This document shows positions 18,115 through 27,071 of a stretch of 64,000 nucleotides of DNA, piece after piece. How positions within the stretch are numbered: position 1 is the first letter of the stretch; every line of letters starts with the position of its first letter. The translations under genes were made by a program, and so were the position numbers. The DNA lies in the NCBI GenBank assembly GCA_031373255.1, contig JANMMJ010000216.1, positions 20,269-84,268 of the forward strand, written 5' to 3'. The DNA is from JANMMJ01 sp031373255. Lineage in GTDB: Bacteria > Pseudomonadota > Alphaproteobacteria > Rhizobiales > Aestuariivirgaceae. The notes under the pieces were generated by a model. The model searched no databases, was not told the DNA's origin, and worked only from the letters and a program-made list of their open reading frames with translations.

Positions 18115-18893
18115 ATGAACTTGCAAAGCGCCTTGACGGCCGCGCACCCAAGACTGCCATCATGCTCGGCTCCAGCCTCGGCGATGTGGCGGCGGCGGTC
18201 GAAGGTCCGTTGCGCATTCCCTATGGCGAGCTTCCCGGTTTTCCAGAGCCAAAGATCTCGGGCCATGCCGGACAGCTTATTGCCGGAAGGCTGGCCGGCA
18301 AGGATGTAGCGGTGCTGGCGGGCCGGGCACATCCTTATGAAAGCGGCAATGCCGCCGTCATGCGACCCGTCATCGAACAGCTGAAGGACGCCGGCGTCGA
18401 AACGCTGATCCTCACCAATGCGGCCGGTTCGCTTGACCCCAGGATGCGGCCGGGTTCGATCATGATGATCACCGATCATATCAACTACGCCGGGATGAAC
18501 CCATTGATCGGGCAGCATGGCGATGAAAACTTCGTGCCGATGACCAATGCCTACGATCCCGCGCTGCGGCAACGGCTGCTGGCAGCGGCAAAGGCCGAGG
18601 ACGTGGCGCTCAACCAGGGTGTCTATGTGTGGTATTCGGGGCCGAGCTTCGAGACGCCCGCGGAAATCCGCATGTTCCAGATCCTGGGTGGAACGGCGGT
18701 TGGCATGTCGACGGTGCCTGAGTGCATTCTGGCACGGCGCTTCGGCCTCAAGGTGGCAGGGCTTTCAGTGATCACCAATCTTGCGGCAGGCATCGAGGGC
18801 GCTTCCCCCAGTCACGAAGAAACCAAACGCGAGGGCGCCAAGGCGGCACTCAACATGAAGCGGCTGCTGATCCGTTTCTTCCAGGATTCCTGA
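18111..18893 (+). CDS. punA: Purine-nucleoside phosphorylase (trimeric class)
   Basis: 260-residue enzyme that splits purine (deoxy)nucleosides with phosphate into base and (deoxy)ribose-1-phosphate. It resembles the trimeric inosine/guanosine type. Visible are the phosphate loop IMLGSSLGDVAAAV, AGRAHPYESG, LTNAAGSLDPRMRPG, YSGPSFETPAEI and GMSTVPECILAR, with the base-binding Asn in SVITNLAAGIEG. Its ATG overlaps the cdd stop, and deoA follows after one base. The sugar phosphate can be passed to deoB. Confidence 0.92.
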   Translation: MNELAKRLDGRAPKTAIMLGSSLGDVAAAVEGPLRIPYGELPGFPEPKISGHAGQLIAGRLAGKDVAVLAGRAHPYESGNAAVMRPVIEQLKDAGVETLILTNAAGSLDPRMRPGSIMMITDHINYAGMNPLIGQHGDENFVPMTNAYDPALRQRLLAAAKAEDVALNQGVYVWYSGPSFETPAEIRMFQILGGTAVGMSTVPECILARRFGLKVAGLSVITNLAAGIEGASPSHEETKREGAKAALNMKRLLIRFFQDS

Positions 18894-18894
18894 C

Positions 18895-20208
18895 ATGCTG
18901 CCGCAGGAAATCATCCGGCGCAAACGCGACGGACTGCCACTTTCCCGCGAGGACGTGCGCGAGTTCATTGCCGGGCTCACAGCGGGCACGATTTCGGAAG
19001 GACAGGTTGCGGCCTTCGCCATGGCGGTGTTCTTCAAGGGCATGCGGGCAGAGGAAGCGGTGGGGCTGACGCTCGCCATGCGGGATTCAGGCTCGGTGCT
19101 AAGGTGGGATTTGCCGGGACCCGTTGTCGACAAACACTCGACCGGCGGCATTGGCGACAATGTTTCCCTCATGCTGGCGCCGATGCTGGCGGCCTGCGGC
19201 TGCTATGTGCCGATGATTTCGGGACGCGGCCTTGGCCACACGGGCGGCACGCTCGACAAGCTCGATTCCATTCCCGGTTACGCCACCCAGCCTGATCTGG
19301 CACTGCTCCGCAAGGTGGTGAAAGGCACAGGTGCCGCCATCATCGGGCAAACCGCGGACTTGGCACCCGCCGACAAGCGGCTCTATGGCATCCGCGACGT
19401 GACGGCGACGGTTGAATCAGTGCCGCTCATCACTGCTTCCATCCTTTCCAAGAAACTTGCCGCCGGCCTCGAATATCTCGTGCTCGACGTCAAAACCGGA
19501 TCCGGTGCCTTCATGGCAAGCCGGAAGGATGCTGTGGTCCTTGCGAAAAGCCTGGTCAATGTTGCCAACGGCGCAGGGCTGAAGACGTCAGCACTCATCA
19601 CCGACATGGACGAACCGCTGGCATCCTGTGCCGGCAATGCGGTTGAAGTGCAGAATGCCGTCGACTATCTCACCGGAACACATCGCGACCCGCGCCTGCA
19701 TGAGGTGACGCTGGCCCTTGGCGGGGAATTGCTGGTGCTGGCAAAGCGCGCGAAGAACACTGACGCCGCAAGGATCATGCTGGAGAAGAGCCTGGCGAAA
19801 GGCGAAGCGGCAGAGCGCTTCCAGCGCATGGTTGCGGCGTTGGGCGGACCTGCCAATTTCATGGAGAAAGCCTCCGCTTATTTGCCGCAAGCCCCCATCG
19901 TGCGGCCTATCCTTGCAAAGAAGGCCGGAAAGGTCGCGCGTATAGCCACGCGCAATCTTGGCCTTGCGGTGATCGAACTGGGCGGCGGGCGGCGGGTGGC
20001 GAGCGACAAGATCGATCATGCCGTGGGCCTCACAGCCCTTGCCGGAAAGGGCCAGCAGCTTGCCAAGGGCGAAGCCATCGCCATGATCCATGCGCGCGAT
20101 GAGGCATCGTTCGACCGGGCAGCGGCGATCGTTGCCAAAGCCTATGAGTTTGGCGCCGCGCCTCGCCGCGGCCCAGCGGTGATCCAGCGGATAGGCCCTT
20201 CCGAATAA
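18895..20208 (+). CDS. deoA: Thymidine phosphorylase
   Basis: 437-residue pyrimidine-nucleoside phosphorylase acting on thymidine and deoxyuridine. Signature blocks: KHSTGGIGDNVSLMLAPMLA, SGRGLGHTGGTLDKLDSIPG, and the conserved KTGSGAFMA. The family's three domains are all covered and the length is standard. It is inserted tightly between the purine phosphorylase gene and deoB (TAATG overlap with deoB), giving the cluster both purine and pyrimidine nucleoside cleavage. Confidence 0.95.
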   Translation: MLPQEIIRRKRDGLPLSREDVREFIAGLTAGTISEGQVAAFAMAVFFKGMRAEEAVGLTLAMRDSGSVLRWDLPGPVVDKHSTGGIGDNVSLMLAPMLAACGCYVPMISGRGLGHTGGTLDKLDSIPGYATQPDLALLRKVVKGTGAAIIGQTADLAPADKRLYGIRDVTATVESVPLITASILSKKLAAGLEYLVLDVKTGSGAFMASRKDAVVLAKSLVNVANGAGLKTSALITDMDEPLASCAGNAVEVQNAVDYLTGTHRDPRLHEVTLALGGELLVLAKRAKNTDAARIMLEKSLAKGEAAERFQRMVAALGGPANFMEKASAYLPQAPIVRPILAKKAGKVARIATRNLGLAVIELGGGRRVASDKIDHAVGLTALAGKGQQLAKGEAIAMIHARDEASFDRAAAIVAKAYEFGAAPRRGPAVIQRIGPSE

Positions 20209-21383
20209 TGAGCCGGGCGTTTGTTTTCATCCTCGATTCCTTCGGCATCGGTGGCGCAGCCGATGCGGATCAGTTCGGCGATGAGGGGGCAAACACGCTT
20301 GGCCATATCTGCGATCACATGGCCCTCAATGTTCCACACATGGCATCGCTTGGTCTCGGACTGGCGGCAAAGGGTGCATCAGGGCGAAACCCCTTGCCTG
20401 AAACGGCAATCATCGGACGCCATGGCCATGCCTCGGAGGTTTCCCAGGGCAAGGACACGATTACCGGACATTGGGAGATCGCCGGAGCACCGCTCAAGTT
20501 CAACTGGGGGTATTTCCCACACACGATCCCTGCTTTCCCGCAGGATTTCATCGACAGCCTGATCGCGCAATGCCATTTGCCGGGATTGCTGGCGCTCCGC
20601 CATGCATCTGGAATCGAAGTCATCGAAGACTACGGCGAAGAACACATCGCCACTAGCAAGCCCATCATTTATACCAGTGCGGACAGCGTCATCCAGATCG
20701 CGGCGCATGAGGAACACTTCGGATTGCAGCGGCTCTATGACGTCTGCAAGGTGGCGCGCGAACTTTCCTTCCCGATGAATATCGGCCGGGTGATTGCCAG
20801 ACCTTTTCTTGGCGCAACGCGAAAGGATTTCGCCCGCACCGGACACCGCAAGGATTACGCGGTGCTGCCGCCAACGCCGACGCTGCTCGATTGCCTGACG
20901 CTAGAGGGCCGCGAGATTTTCTCGATCGGCAAGATCGGCGATATCTTTGCGCATTCCGGCACCGGCAAGGAGATCAAGGCCTCGGGTCATCCCGCCCTCA
21001 TGGCTGCATCGCTCAAGGCCATCGCCGCTGTTGCGGATGGTGGATTTGTGATGACCAATTTTGTCGACTTCGACACGAATTTCGGCCACCGGCGCGATCC
21101 GGTTGGCTATGGCAAGGCGCTGGAAGATTACGATGCCATGCTGCCACAGGTCTTTGGCACATTGAGGGATGGCGACCTGCTGGTGCTCACCGCCGATCAC
21201 GGCAATGACCCCACCTGGCGGGGCACCGATCACACCCGCGAGCAGATACCGATCCTGTGCTATCGTAGAGGCATCATTCCGGGGAGTGCCGGGCACAGGC
21301 GATGCTTCGCCGATATCGGCCAGACGATTGCGGCGCATCTTGGCATAGCGCCACTTGGCGTAGGCGAAGCCTTCTCAGTCTGA
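20208..21383 (+). CDS. deoB: Phosphopentomutase
   Basis: 391-residue alkaline-phosphatase-superfamily mutase interconverting (deoxy)ribose-1-phosphate and 5-phosphate. The metal site at the N-terminus (FILDSFGIGGAADADQFGDE) and the C-terminal TADHGNDPTWRGTDHTRE carry the conserved Asp and His ligands. It completes the route from imported nucleosides to pentose-5-phosphates. No deoC or upp follows: the next gene, choV, is on the opposite strand and the two coding ends overlap by 9 nt. Confidence 0.95.
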   Translation: MSRAFVFILDSFGIGGAADADQFGDEGANTLGHICDHMALNVPHMASLGLGLAAKGASGRNPLPETAIIGRHGHASEVSQGKDTITGHWEIAGAPLKFNWGYFPHTIPAFPQDFIDSLIAQCHLPGLLALRHASGIEVIEDYGEEHIATSKPIIYTSADSVIQIAAHEEHFGLQRLYDVCKVARELSFPMNIGRVIARPFLGATRKDFARTGHRKDYAVLPPTPTLLDCLTLEGREIFSIGKIGDIFAHSGTGKEIKASGHPALMAASLKAIAAVADGGFVMTNFVDFDTNFGHRRDPVGYGKALEDYDAMLPQVFGTLRDGDLLVLTADHGNDPTWRGTDHTREQIPILCYRRGIIPGSAGHRRCFADIGQTIAAHLGIAPLGVGEAFSV

Positions 21384-22565
21384 ACGCTTGAGGATGGCCT
21401 GCAGCACGTTGCGCACGCCGACAGCGCCGACGAACCGGTCATTGTCGTCGAATATCGCCACCGGCGCAACGTCGGCATTGTGGATCGCGAGCATCACGAC
21501 CTTCAGCGTGGTGCCGGGCCTCGCCCAATAAACCGGGCGGGTATCCGGCGGCACCGGGATCTCGACATCGGCGCAGGTCACCCAGGTGGCCTTCTTCTTG
21601 TCACGCTCGGCGGCGATGACCTTCTGGTCCTTGTCGAGCTTGAAGCGGGTGGTCTTGCGCTTGTCCAGCCAAACCCAGCCTTCGCCGGCGGGCTCCAGCT
21701 CATGAATGCCGCGCATGACATTCCAGGCGGTGAGCACCGAAAGCGGATTTACGTTGGCAATGAATTCGCGCACGTAGTCATTGGCGGGGCGGAGCACGAT
21801 ATCCTCGGCCGGTCCCGATTGCACGATGCGGCCACCCTCCATGATGGTGATGCGGTTGCCGATCTTGAGGGCTTCTTCGAGATCGTGGCTGACGAACACG
21901 ATGGTTTTCTTGATCGACTTCTGCAATTGCAGCAGTTCATCCTGCAGCTTGGTGCGGATCAGCGGATCGAGTGCTGAAAAAGGCTCGTCCATAAGAAGGA
22001 TGGGCGCATCTGTGGCGAAGGCGCGGGCGAGGCCGACGCGCTGCTGCATGCCGCCTGACAGTTCGTGCACATATTTGTTGGCCCACTGGTCAAGGCCAAC
22101 GAGCTGCAATTGCTGGTCAACCTTGGTCCGGCGTTCGGCCTCGGGTATGCCCGCCAGTTCAAGTCCCAATCCGGCATTCTCGCGCACGGTACGCCAGGGC
22201 AGCAGGGCAAACTGCTGGAACACCATGGCGACCTGCTTCTGGCGGATGTGGCGCAGCGTTGCCTCGTTGCAGGACGCGACATCGACCATGCGCGCGCCAT
22301 CCTTCACCAGCACCTCTCCGCCGGTTACCTTGTTCAAGCCGTTCACGGCCCGCAGCAGGGTGGACTTGCCGGAGCCCGAAAGGCCCATCAGCACCGAAAT
22401 CTCGCCCTCGTTGACGACAAGACTCGCGCCTGTCGCACCAAGCACAGCTCCGGTCTTGGCAAGGATATCGCCGCGCGCAGCACCGGAACGGGCCATGCCG
22501 AGGGCTTCGGCCGTGTTCTCGCCGAAGATGATGTCGACGTTCTTGAATTCTACGGCGACGTTCAT
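21375..22565 (-). CDS. choV: Choline/glycine-betaine ABC transporter ATP-binding protein
   Basis: 396-residue ATPase of the ProV/OpuAA/ChoV group. It has an N-terminal extension before GLSGSGKSTLLRAVNGL (Walker A), a Q-loop region FQQFALLPW, signature LSGGMQQRVGLARA and Walker B ILLMDEPFSALD. The C-terminal 130 residues form a single CBS-like regulatory part (PVAIFDDNDRFVGAVGVRN). Its ATG overlaps the choW stop (ATGA). It energises choline or betaine uptake with ChoW and one or both binding proteins encoded further upstream. Confidence 0.9.
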   Translation of the reverse strand: MNVAVEFKNVDIIFGENTAEALGMARSGAARGDILAKTGAVLGATGASLVVNEGEISVLMGLSGSGKSTLLRAVNGLNKVTGGEVLVKDGARMVDVASCNEATLRHIRQKQVAMVFQQFALLPWRTVRENAGLGLELAGIPEAERRTKVDQQLQLVGLDQWANKYVHELSGGMQQRVGLARAFATDAPILLMDEPFSALDPLIRTKLQDELLQLQKSIKKTIVFVSHDLEEALKIGNRITIMEGGRIVQSGPAEDIVLRPANDYVREFIANVNPLSVLTAWNVMRGIHELEPAGEGWVWLDKRKTTRFKLDKDQKVIAAERDKKKATWVTCADVEIPVPPDTRPVYWARPGTTLKVVMLAIHNADVAPVAIFDDNDRFVGAVGVRNVLQAILKRSD

Positions 22566-23416
22566 TTTTTGGCTCCCGATTTCACCGCGAGGACACGGTC
22601 AAGGATAATGGCGAGAACGACAATGGCGAGCCCCGCCTCAATGCCCAACGGGATATTGCGGTTGGCGAGCGCCTTGTTGACCGGATTGCCGAGACTGGGG
22701 GCGCCGATCAGGGTGGCGAAGACCACCATGGAAAGCGACAGCATGATGCATTGAGTCAGCCCGGCCATGATCGAGGGAAGTGCGGCGGGCAGTTCGACCT
22801 TCCATAGCAGCTGACGCTTGGTGGCGCCGAAGGATTCGCCCGCCTCAAGCATGGGCTTGGGGATCGACGTCCGGCCCAGGTAAGTCATGCGCACGGGTGC
22901 CGGCAGGGCGAAGATGATGGTGACGATGAGTGCGGGCGCAGCACCCAAGCCGAAGAGGATGAGAATGGGAATGAGATACACGAATGTCGGCATGGTCTGC
23001 ATGAGGTCGAGGATGGGCTGCATGGCCTGCCAGACCTTCGGCTTGTGGGCGGCCCAGATGCCCAGCGGTACACCCATGGCCATCGACAGCGCGGTGGCGC
23101 CGACCACCAGAACCAGGGTCTGGATGGTTTCCTTCCACAGGCCCTGATTGATGATGAAGAGAAGGCCAATCAATACTGCGATCGACAGGTTGCGCGAACG
23201 CTGCAACCAGTAGGCGAAGAGCGCCAGCGCCACGGCAAGCATGACGGGAGGCACCTGGAGCAGGAGGAAGGTGGTGCCTTCGACCACCGTGTTGAGGGAA
23301 TATTTGATGGCATCGAAAAGCCACTGGAAATAGGTGACGATGAAATCGATCACCGCCTTGCCCCATTTGCCGACAGGTATCTTCCACGACGCCAGAAATT
23401 TAGAAACCGGATCCAT
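22562..23416 (-). CDS. choW: Choline/glycine-betaine ABC transporter permease
   Basis: 284-residue ProW-type permease with six or so transmembrane segments. The coupling loop region (TLVLVVGATALSMAMGVPLG, then GAAPALIVTIIFALPAPVRM and TLIGAPSLGNPVNKALA) is characteristic of the proline/betaine family. Only one copy is present, although two ChoX-like binding proteins are encoded nearby. A GGGAGGGG ribosome site precedes the ATG. In Sinorhizobium, choX-choW-choV are contiguous; here choW is separated from the nearest choX by a hydrolase and a protease-like gene. Confidence 0.9.
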   Translation of the reverse strand: MDPVSKFLASWKIPVGKWGKAVIDFIVTYFQWLFDAIKYSLNTVVEGTTFLLLQVPPVMLAVALALFAYWLQRSRNLSIAVLIGLLFIINQGLWKETIQTLVLVVGATALSMAMGVPLGIWAAHKPKVWQAMQPILDLMQTMPTFVYLIPILILFGLGAAPALIVTIIFALPAPVRMTYLGRTSIPKPMLEAGESFGATKRQLLWKVELPAALPSIMAGLTQCIMLSLSMVVFATLIGAPSLGNPVNKALANRNIPLGIEAGLAIVVLAIILDRVLAVKSGAKK

Positions 23417-23523
23417 CAGCCCCTCCCGCGGATATCAAACTCTTCAACTGAACCTGTGCAGCCAAGAAGCGATGCGGGCTGCATGGGCAAATATGACCTA
23501 TGTTCAAGGCTGGAGCCAATCAT

Positions 23524-24984
23524 TCAACCAATGGTGATGGTGTTGCCGGTAAATCTCTGATAGGCCGCCTGCGCCTGCTGCAGACTAGCGCCGCTTATTT
23601 CCCGGAATACGCGTGTCGCTTCATTATGCGCCTCCACCCAGGTGCGCTGGTTTTCGGGTGTCTTGCTGCCGTCGAACCGCAGGTATAGCTGATTGGCGGC
23701 CTTCAGCGCGGCTTCCAGTTCCACCTTCTGCTCTGCCGCGATTTCAGCGCGGACTTGATCCGCCCATCTGATCATCTCAATGGCGTCTTCGAATTCCCTA
23801 ACGGACTGTTCAGGCGACAGAATGCCGCCCTTCCTTTCGGCCACGTCATTCGCCCTGCCAAAGATCTGCCAGGTGTGGCCGGTTCCGAGGCCGCAAATCG
23901 CGCTGCCCGGCCGGTCGTTGAGGTAGCCCAGATTGATCAGCACGACGAGGGCGCGCATGAGCAAGGACGGCTCCTTGAACATGTAGACACCAAGATTCGG
24001 GTCAAAGAGAAAGATAATACCGTTGGCGTCGCGATGAAGGGCAACGGCATGGCCGGGCGGCGGATTGAAAGTGAATTCGAGAAGCATGCCGCGGCCCTTG
24101 GAGAAGTGCTGCGATGACAGTGCATCATTGAGAAACTCGGCGAGATTGCGGAAGGTGGAGGCACCGCTGCTCGCCACCGGTACTGTTCCGGAAAATCGCC
24201 GCTTCTTTGCCAGGCCCTTGTCGAGCTTCCCGGTAAATTCCTTCCAGATCTGTTCGCGCTTTCCCGAATTGGAAGTGGAATTCCAGGCAGCGGCGAGGCT
24301 CGAGAGACTGTCGGCCGCCGTTTGAATTTCGCCGTGGATTTTTGCCCGCTCGGCATCTGCGGCTTCCTTCAGCTTCTTGCAGGCCTCTTGATATTGCTCG
24401 GCCTTCTCGTTGTGCATTTCCAAGATTTGGCCGTTGCTTGGCATGAAGTCATAGGTCGTTCCCTTGCGCGTACCGCCATTGGCGACGACCCAAGCCATGA
24501 AATCATCCCACAATTGCGCTTTTGCCTGGCTCAACGCCGGGATCACATCGTTTGAACTAGCGGTAAGCGCTGCATGCTTTTCGTGAAGCGGATTGAGCTT
24601 CGCTTCTGTGAATGTGTCTTTCAATCCGGCATTGTGCTGCTGGTGAACGCCGGTCATGCGGGTGACGCGAGACTGCTTGAGGTGATCGACCTTGTGATAA
24701 TTCTGCTCGGTCCCCGCGGCGATACCGCGCTGAGCATAGTCAGGCATGTCGACGCGATAATCGGACTGCACCACCTTGCGCAGCCAGTCGAGCGATGCGC
24801 CAACACAGAAGCCGCCCTTGATCTGGGTATATGTCTTCTGGTCGAGTTGCCAGGCCTTGTTGGCCTGCTTCGGATCGTTCACCGGCTTTGGGGACTCGCC
24901 TGAGTGCATGGTTTGGGTAAACACGCTGATCGGCGTCTTGGCGGTCAGCTTGAACAGGGACTGGAAACGTTCGTCAAATGGCAT
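23524..24984 (-). CDS. Probable YopT-type (peptidase C58-like) cysteine protease
   Basis: 486-residue protein without signal peptide or membrane segment. Two blocks match C58 cysteine proteases (YopT, AvrPphB, NopT): GGFCVGASLDWLRK with candidate nucleophile Cys60, and PGHAVALHRDANGIIFLFDP then NLGVY, with candidate His312 and Asp328. The C-to-H spacing is larger than in YopT because of an inserted helical, probably coiled-coil region (about 185-260). Known members cleave host proteins after delivery by secretion systems, or act as parts of large toxins. No secretion-system or immunity gene is evident here. Two sampled 60-base lines are 52-53% G+C, against 68% in choW. It lies 107 nt upstream of choW on the same strand. 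Catalysis and substrate are unproven. Confidence 0.6.
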   Translation of the reverse strand: MPFDERFQSLFKLTAKTPISVFTQTMHSGESPKPVNDPKQANKAWQLDQKTYTQIKGGFCVGASLDWLRKVVQSDYRVDMPDYAQRGIAAGTEQNYHKVDHLKQSRVTRMTGVHQQHNAGLKDTFTEAKLNPLHEKHAALTASSNDVIPALSQAKAQLWDDFMAWVVANGGTRKGTTYDFMPSNGQILEMHNEKAEQYQEACKKLKEAADAERAKIHGEIQTAADSLSSLAAAWNSTSNSGKREQIWKEFTGKLDKGLAKKRRFSGTVPVASSGASTFRNLAEFLNDALSSQHFSKGRGMLLEFTFNPPPGHAVALHRDANGIIFLFDPNLGVYMFKEPSLLMRALVVLINLGYLNDRPGSAICGLGTGHTWQIFGRANDVAERKGGILSPEQSVREFEDAIEMIRWADQVRAEIAAEQKVELEAALKAANQLYLRFDGSKTPENQRTWVEAHNEATRVFREISGASLQQAQAAYQRFTGNTITIG

Positions 24985-25108
24985 GAATCCATCTCCCCAT
25001 AAGATGCGGATTGCAGTTGTCCCAACTCACACGCGAATGGCCCGAAATCTCTCCGGACTTTTCCCCACGGCCAAAACCAGCTTCCGCTGACCGCGCAAGG
25101 ACTGTCAA

Positions 25109-25153
25109 GCCCCGCCTGTTGCTCATCGCATGGCGACAGCAATCAGGCGGGGC
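25109..25153. other. Long near-perfect hairpin between hydrolase and protease-like genes
   Basis: GCCCCGCCTGTTGCT (25109-25123) pairs with AGCAA (25138-25142) and CAGGCGGGGC (25144-25153), a 15-bp stem with one bulged base and a 14-base loop. No T-run follows on either strand, so it is not a standard intrinsic terminator. It could attenuate or process the minus-strand transcript running from the binding-protein gene towards choW-choV. The surrounding 24985-25226 gap shows no gene. Confidence 0.45.
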
Positions 25154-25226
25154 GGTAGGTCAAACTGAAATGCCACGGCCCGGGTACACGCACTCTCCTT
25201 ACAGCGCCAAATTTTATAAGCAATGA

Positions 25227-26063
25227 CTATGAACGGACGGGTTGCAAGTCTTGTAACTCTGCGAACTTTTTCACGAGATCTGCGACTCTCTTAGATGCTT
25301 CCCAATGGGGGTTGTGGCCTAGGCCCTCCATCTGGAAATGCGCAATGGGCCGGAGCAGTGCGGTGGCCAGTTGTTGATGGCTGTCATCGAACAGCTCGTC
25401 ACGGCTGCCGGAAATAGTGACAATGGGGCAATCGATGAGTGAGGCGTCTTCCGTCAGGTCGGTTTGGCGCAATTCCTGAAAGATATCGCGCCAGGCCGCT
25501 GGTTCCAGCGCAGCGGCCTCGGCCCGGACTCGATTCAAGAAATGGCTATCCACGGGCTTGGACGTTTCAAGCCAGTAGTCAAAGAATGGATCAGCAGGGC
25601 TTGGGGGACCAGAAAGCTCGTCGATCCAGCTGGCGAGTCTGCTGCCGCCTCCCGGTCTCAGCGATGGCGAAATAAGTATTGCCGCGCGCGCGATGCCGGG
25701 CCGCCGCGCCACCAGGCGGATGGCCAGGATTGCGCCCAATGAATGTCCGACGATCAACGGCGGTTCGCGTGAGATGCCCAAAATGAACTCAGCAAGCATG
25801 GAAGCGAGATAGTCGAGTTTGAAACCTCCCAACGGCATGTCACTTGCGCCGTGGCCCGGAAGATCCGGGGCAATAAACCTGAGCTCCGGCAGGAAGCGCT
25901 CAATCAGCGAGAAACTGCGGCTGGTATCGCTAAAGCCATGGAGAAAAACGGCTGACGGCCGGCTTTCTCCACTCCCGACAAAAGCCACACGTTCGCCAGT
26001 TGCCGCCTGCAAAAACCTTTTTCGGCTGTTCCAGGCGTCTTGCCGTTTAACGTCAGAGGCCAA
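25227..26063 (-). CDS. Alpha/beta-fold hydrolase
   Basis: 278-residue serine hydrolase. Oxyanion region AVFLHGFSD, nucleophile elbow GHSLG (Ser108), acid candidate in SGSRDELF (Asp222) and base in GLGHNPHWE (His250). The start is TTG at 26063, the only plausible start, with AAGG upstream; it overlaps the preceding binding-protein gene by 11 nt, implying translational coupling. The substrate is unknown. Because it is coupled to a choline-type binding protein, a choline ester or related compound is a reasonable guess, but sequence alone does not show it. Confidence 0.8.
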   Translation of the reverse strand: MASDVKRQDAWNSRKRFLQAATGERVAFVGSGESRPSAVFLHGFSDTSRSFSLIERFLPELRFIAPDLPGHGASDMPLGGFKLDYLASMLAEFILGISREPPLIVGHSLGAILAIRLVARRPGIARAAILISPSLRPGGGSRLASWIDELSGPPSPADPFFDYWLETSKPVDSHFLNRVRAEAAALEPAAWRDIFQELRQTDLTEDASLIDCPIVTISGSRDELFDDSHQQLATALLRPIAHFQMEGLGHNPHWEASKRVADLVKKFAELQDLQPVRS

Positions 26064-26982
26064 GCTTGGCCTTCACGGCTGCAAGTCCCGGCTGGCCGTC
26101 AAGGGTTTCCACGTCTGCAAGCCATGCTTCAAGGCGCTGCGGCTCCTTCTTGATCATGGTAAGAGCAGCGTCTTCCTGTTTCATGCTGTCGTTGATTAAA
26201 TGGCCCATTCCCTTGTTTTCGAAATCGATATCGAAGGCCAGATTCTTAAGAAGCTTCGCAACATTCGGACACTCGTTCAAATAGCCCTTCCTGACCTGCG
26301 TCGAAACCGTCGATGCACCGAAATCGGGGCCATAGAATTTATCGCCGCCAGTCAGATACTTGAAATCGAGCATGACGTTCATAGGATGAGGTGCCCATCC
26401 CTGGAACACGATGAACTCCTTGTTCTTAGCCTTGCGTTCCACCTCCGTCAGCATTCCGGCTTCGCTTGACTCGACCACTTCCCAACCCTCGAGCTTCAAG
26501 TCCTTGTCCGCAATCGCATCGAACATCAACTGGTTTGAGCCTGCTTCGATCCCATACAATTTTTTCTCGAACTTGCCGGCGAAGTTGTGAAGGTCCGCGA
26601 AATCCTTGACGCCGGCCTCCCACGTATAGGTGGGGACGGCAAAGGTGTATTTCGCGCCTGTCAGATTTACTCCAACAGTTTCGACCGAGCCCTCTTCATT
26701 GTAGGGCTTGAAATAGATCACCATTGCCGGGTCCCAGTAACCGAGAAACACATCAAGGTCGTTGTTCTTTAGGCTCTGGTAAATCACCTCAATGCTCAAA
26801 TTCGAACTTTGCGGCGAATAACCTAGGCCATCCAGCAACACCATCGCTACGCCGGTAGTGAACGCGAGATCATTCCAGCCCGGTTCTGCCATCCTGACCT
26901 TCACGCATTGTTCAGGATCAGCAGCCGTGGCGCCTGAGGCCATCAGTCCCAGTAACGCTGCGCCGAGAAGCAACTTCCGCAT
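26053..26982 (-). CDS. choX: Choline/betaine ABC transporter substrate-binding protein (copy 1)
   Basis: 309-residue periplasmic protein of the OpuAC/ChoX family with a signal peptide (MRKLLLGAALLGLMASGATA). The ChoX aromatic cage appears kept: Trp in AEPGWND, Trp in LGYWDP, Tyr in GAKYTFAVP and Trp in QGWAPHP. It is divergent from a BetI-like regulator across an 89-bp gap with a palindromic operator. Two sampled lines are 50-55% G+C, lower than the second copy at 27716-28663. Choline rather than betaine is favoured by the cage pattern but is not certain. Confidence 0.85.
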   Translation of the reverse strand: MRKLLLGAALLGLMASGATAADPEQCVKVRMAEPGWNDLAFTTGVAMVLLDGLGYSPQSSNLSIEVIYQSLKNNDLDVFLGYWDPAMVIYFKPYNEEGSVETVGVNLTGAKYTFAVPTYTWEAGVKDFADLHNFAGKFEKKLYGIEAGSNQLMFDAIADKDLKLEGWEVVESSEAGMLTEVERKAKNKEFIVFQGWAPHPMNVMLDFKYLTGGDKFYGPDFGASTVSTQVRKGYLNECPNVAKLLKNLAFDIDFENKGMGHLINDSMKQEDAALTMIKKEPQRLEAWLADVETLDGQPGLAAVKAKLGL

Positions 26983-27019
26983 CAGGATCTCCCTTTATTG
27001 ACCTTCTGACTATTTTATT

Positions 27020-27051
27020 ATCCAATTGGTCAATTGTTGCACCAGTTGGAT
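27020..27051. promoter_or_regulatory. Palindromic operator between choX copy 1 and its regulator
   Basis: ATCCAATTGGT (27020-27030) and ACCAGTTGGAT (27041-27051) form an 11-bp inverted repeat with one mismatch and a 10-base centre. It is midway between divergent starts at 26982 and 27072, the expected position for a TetR/BetI-type site controlling both genes. Confidence 0.6.
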
Positions 27052-27071
27052 TACCCTGTCAAGCTGTCGTC

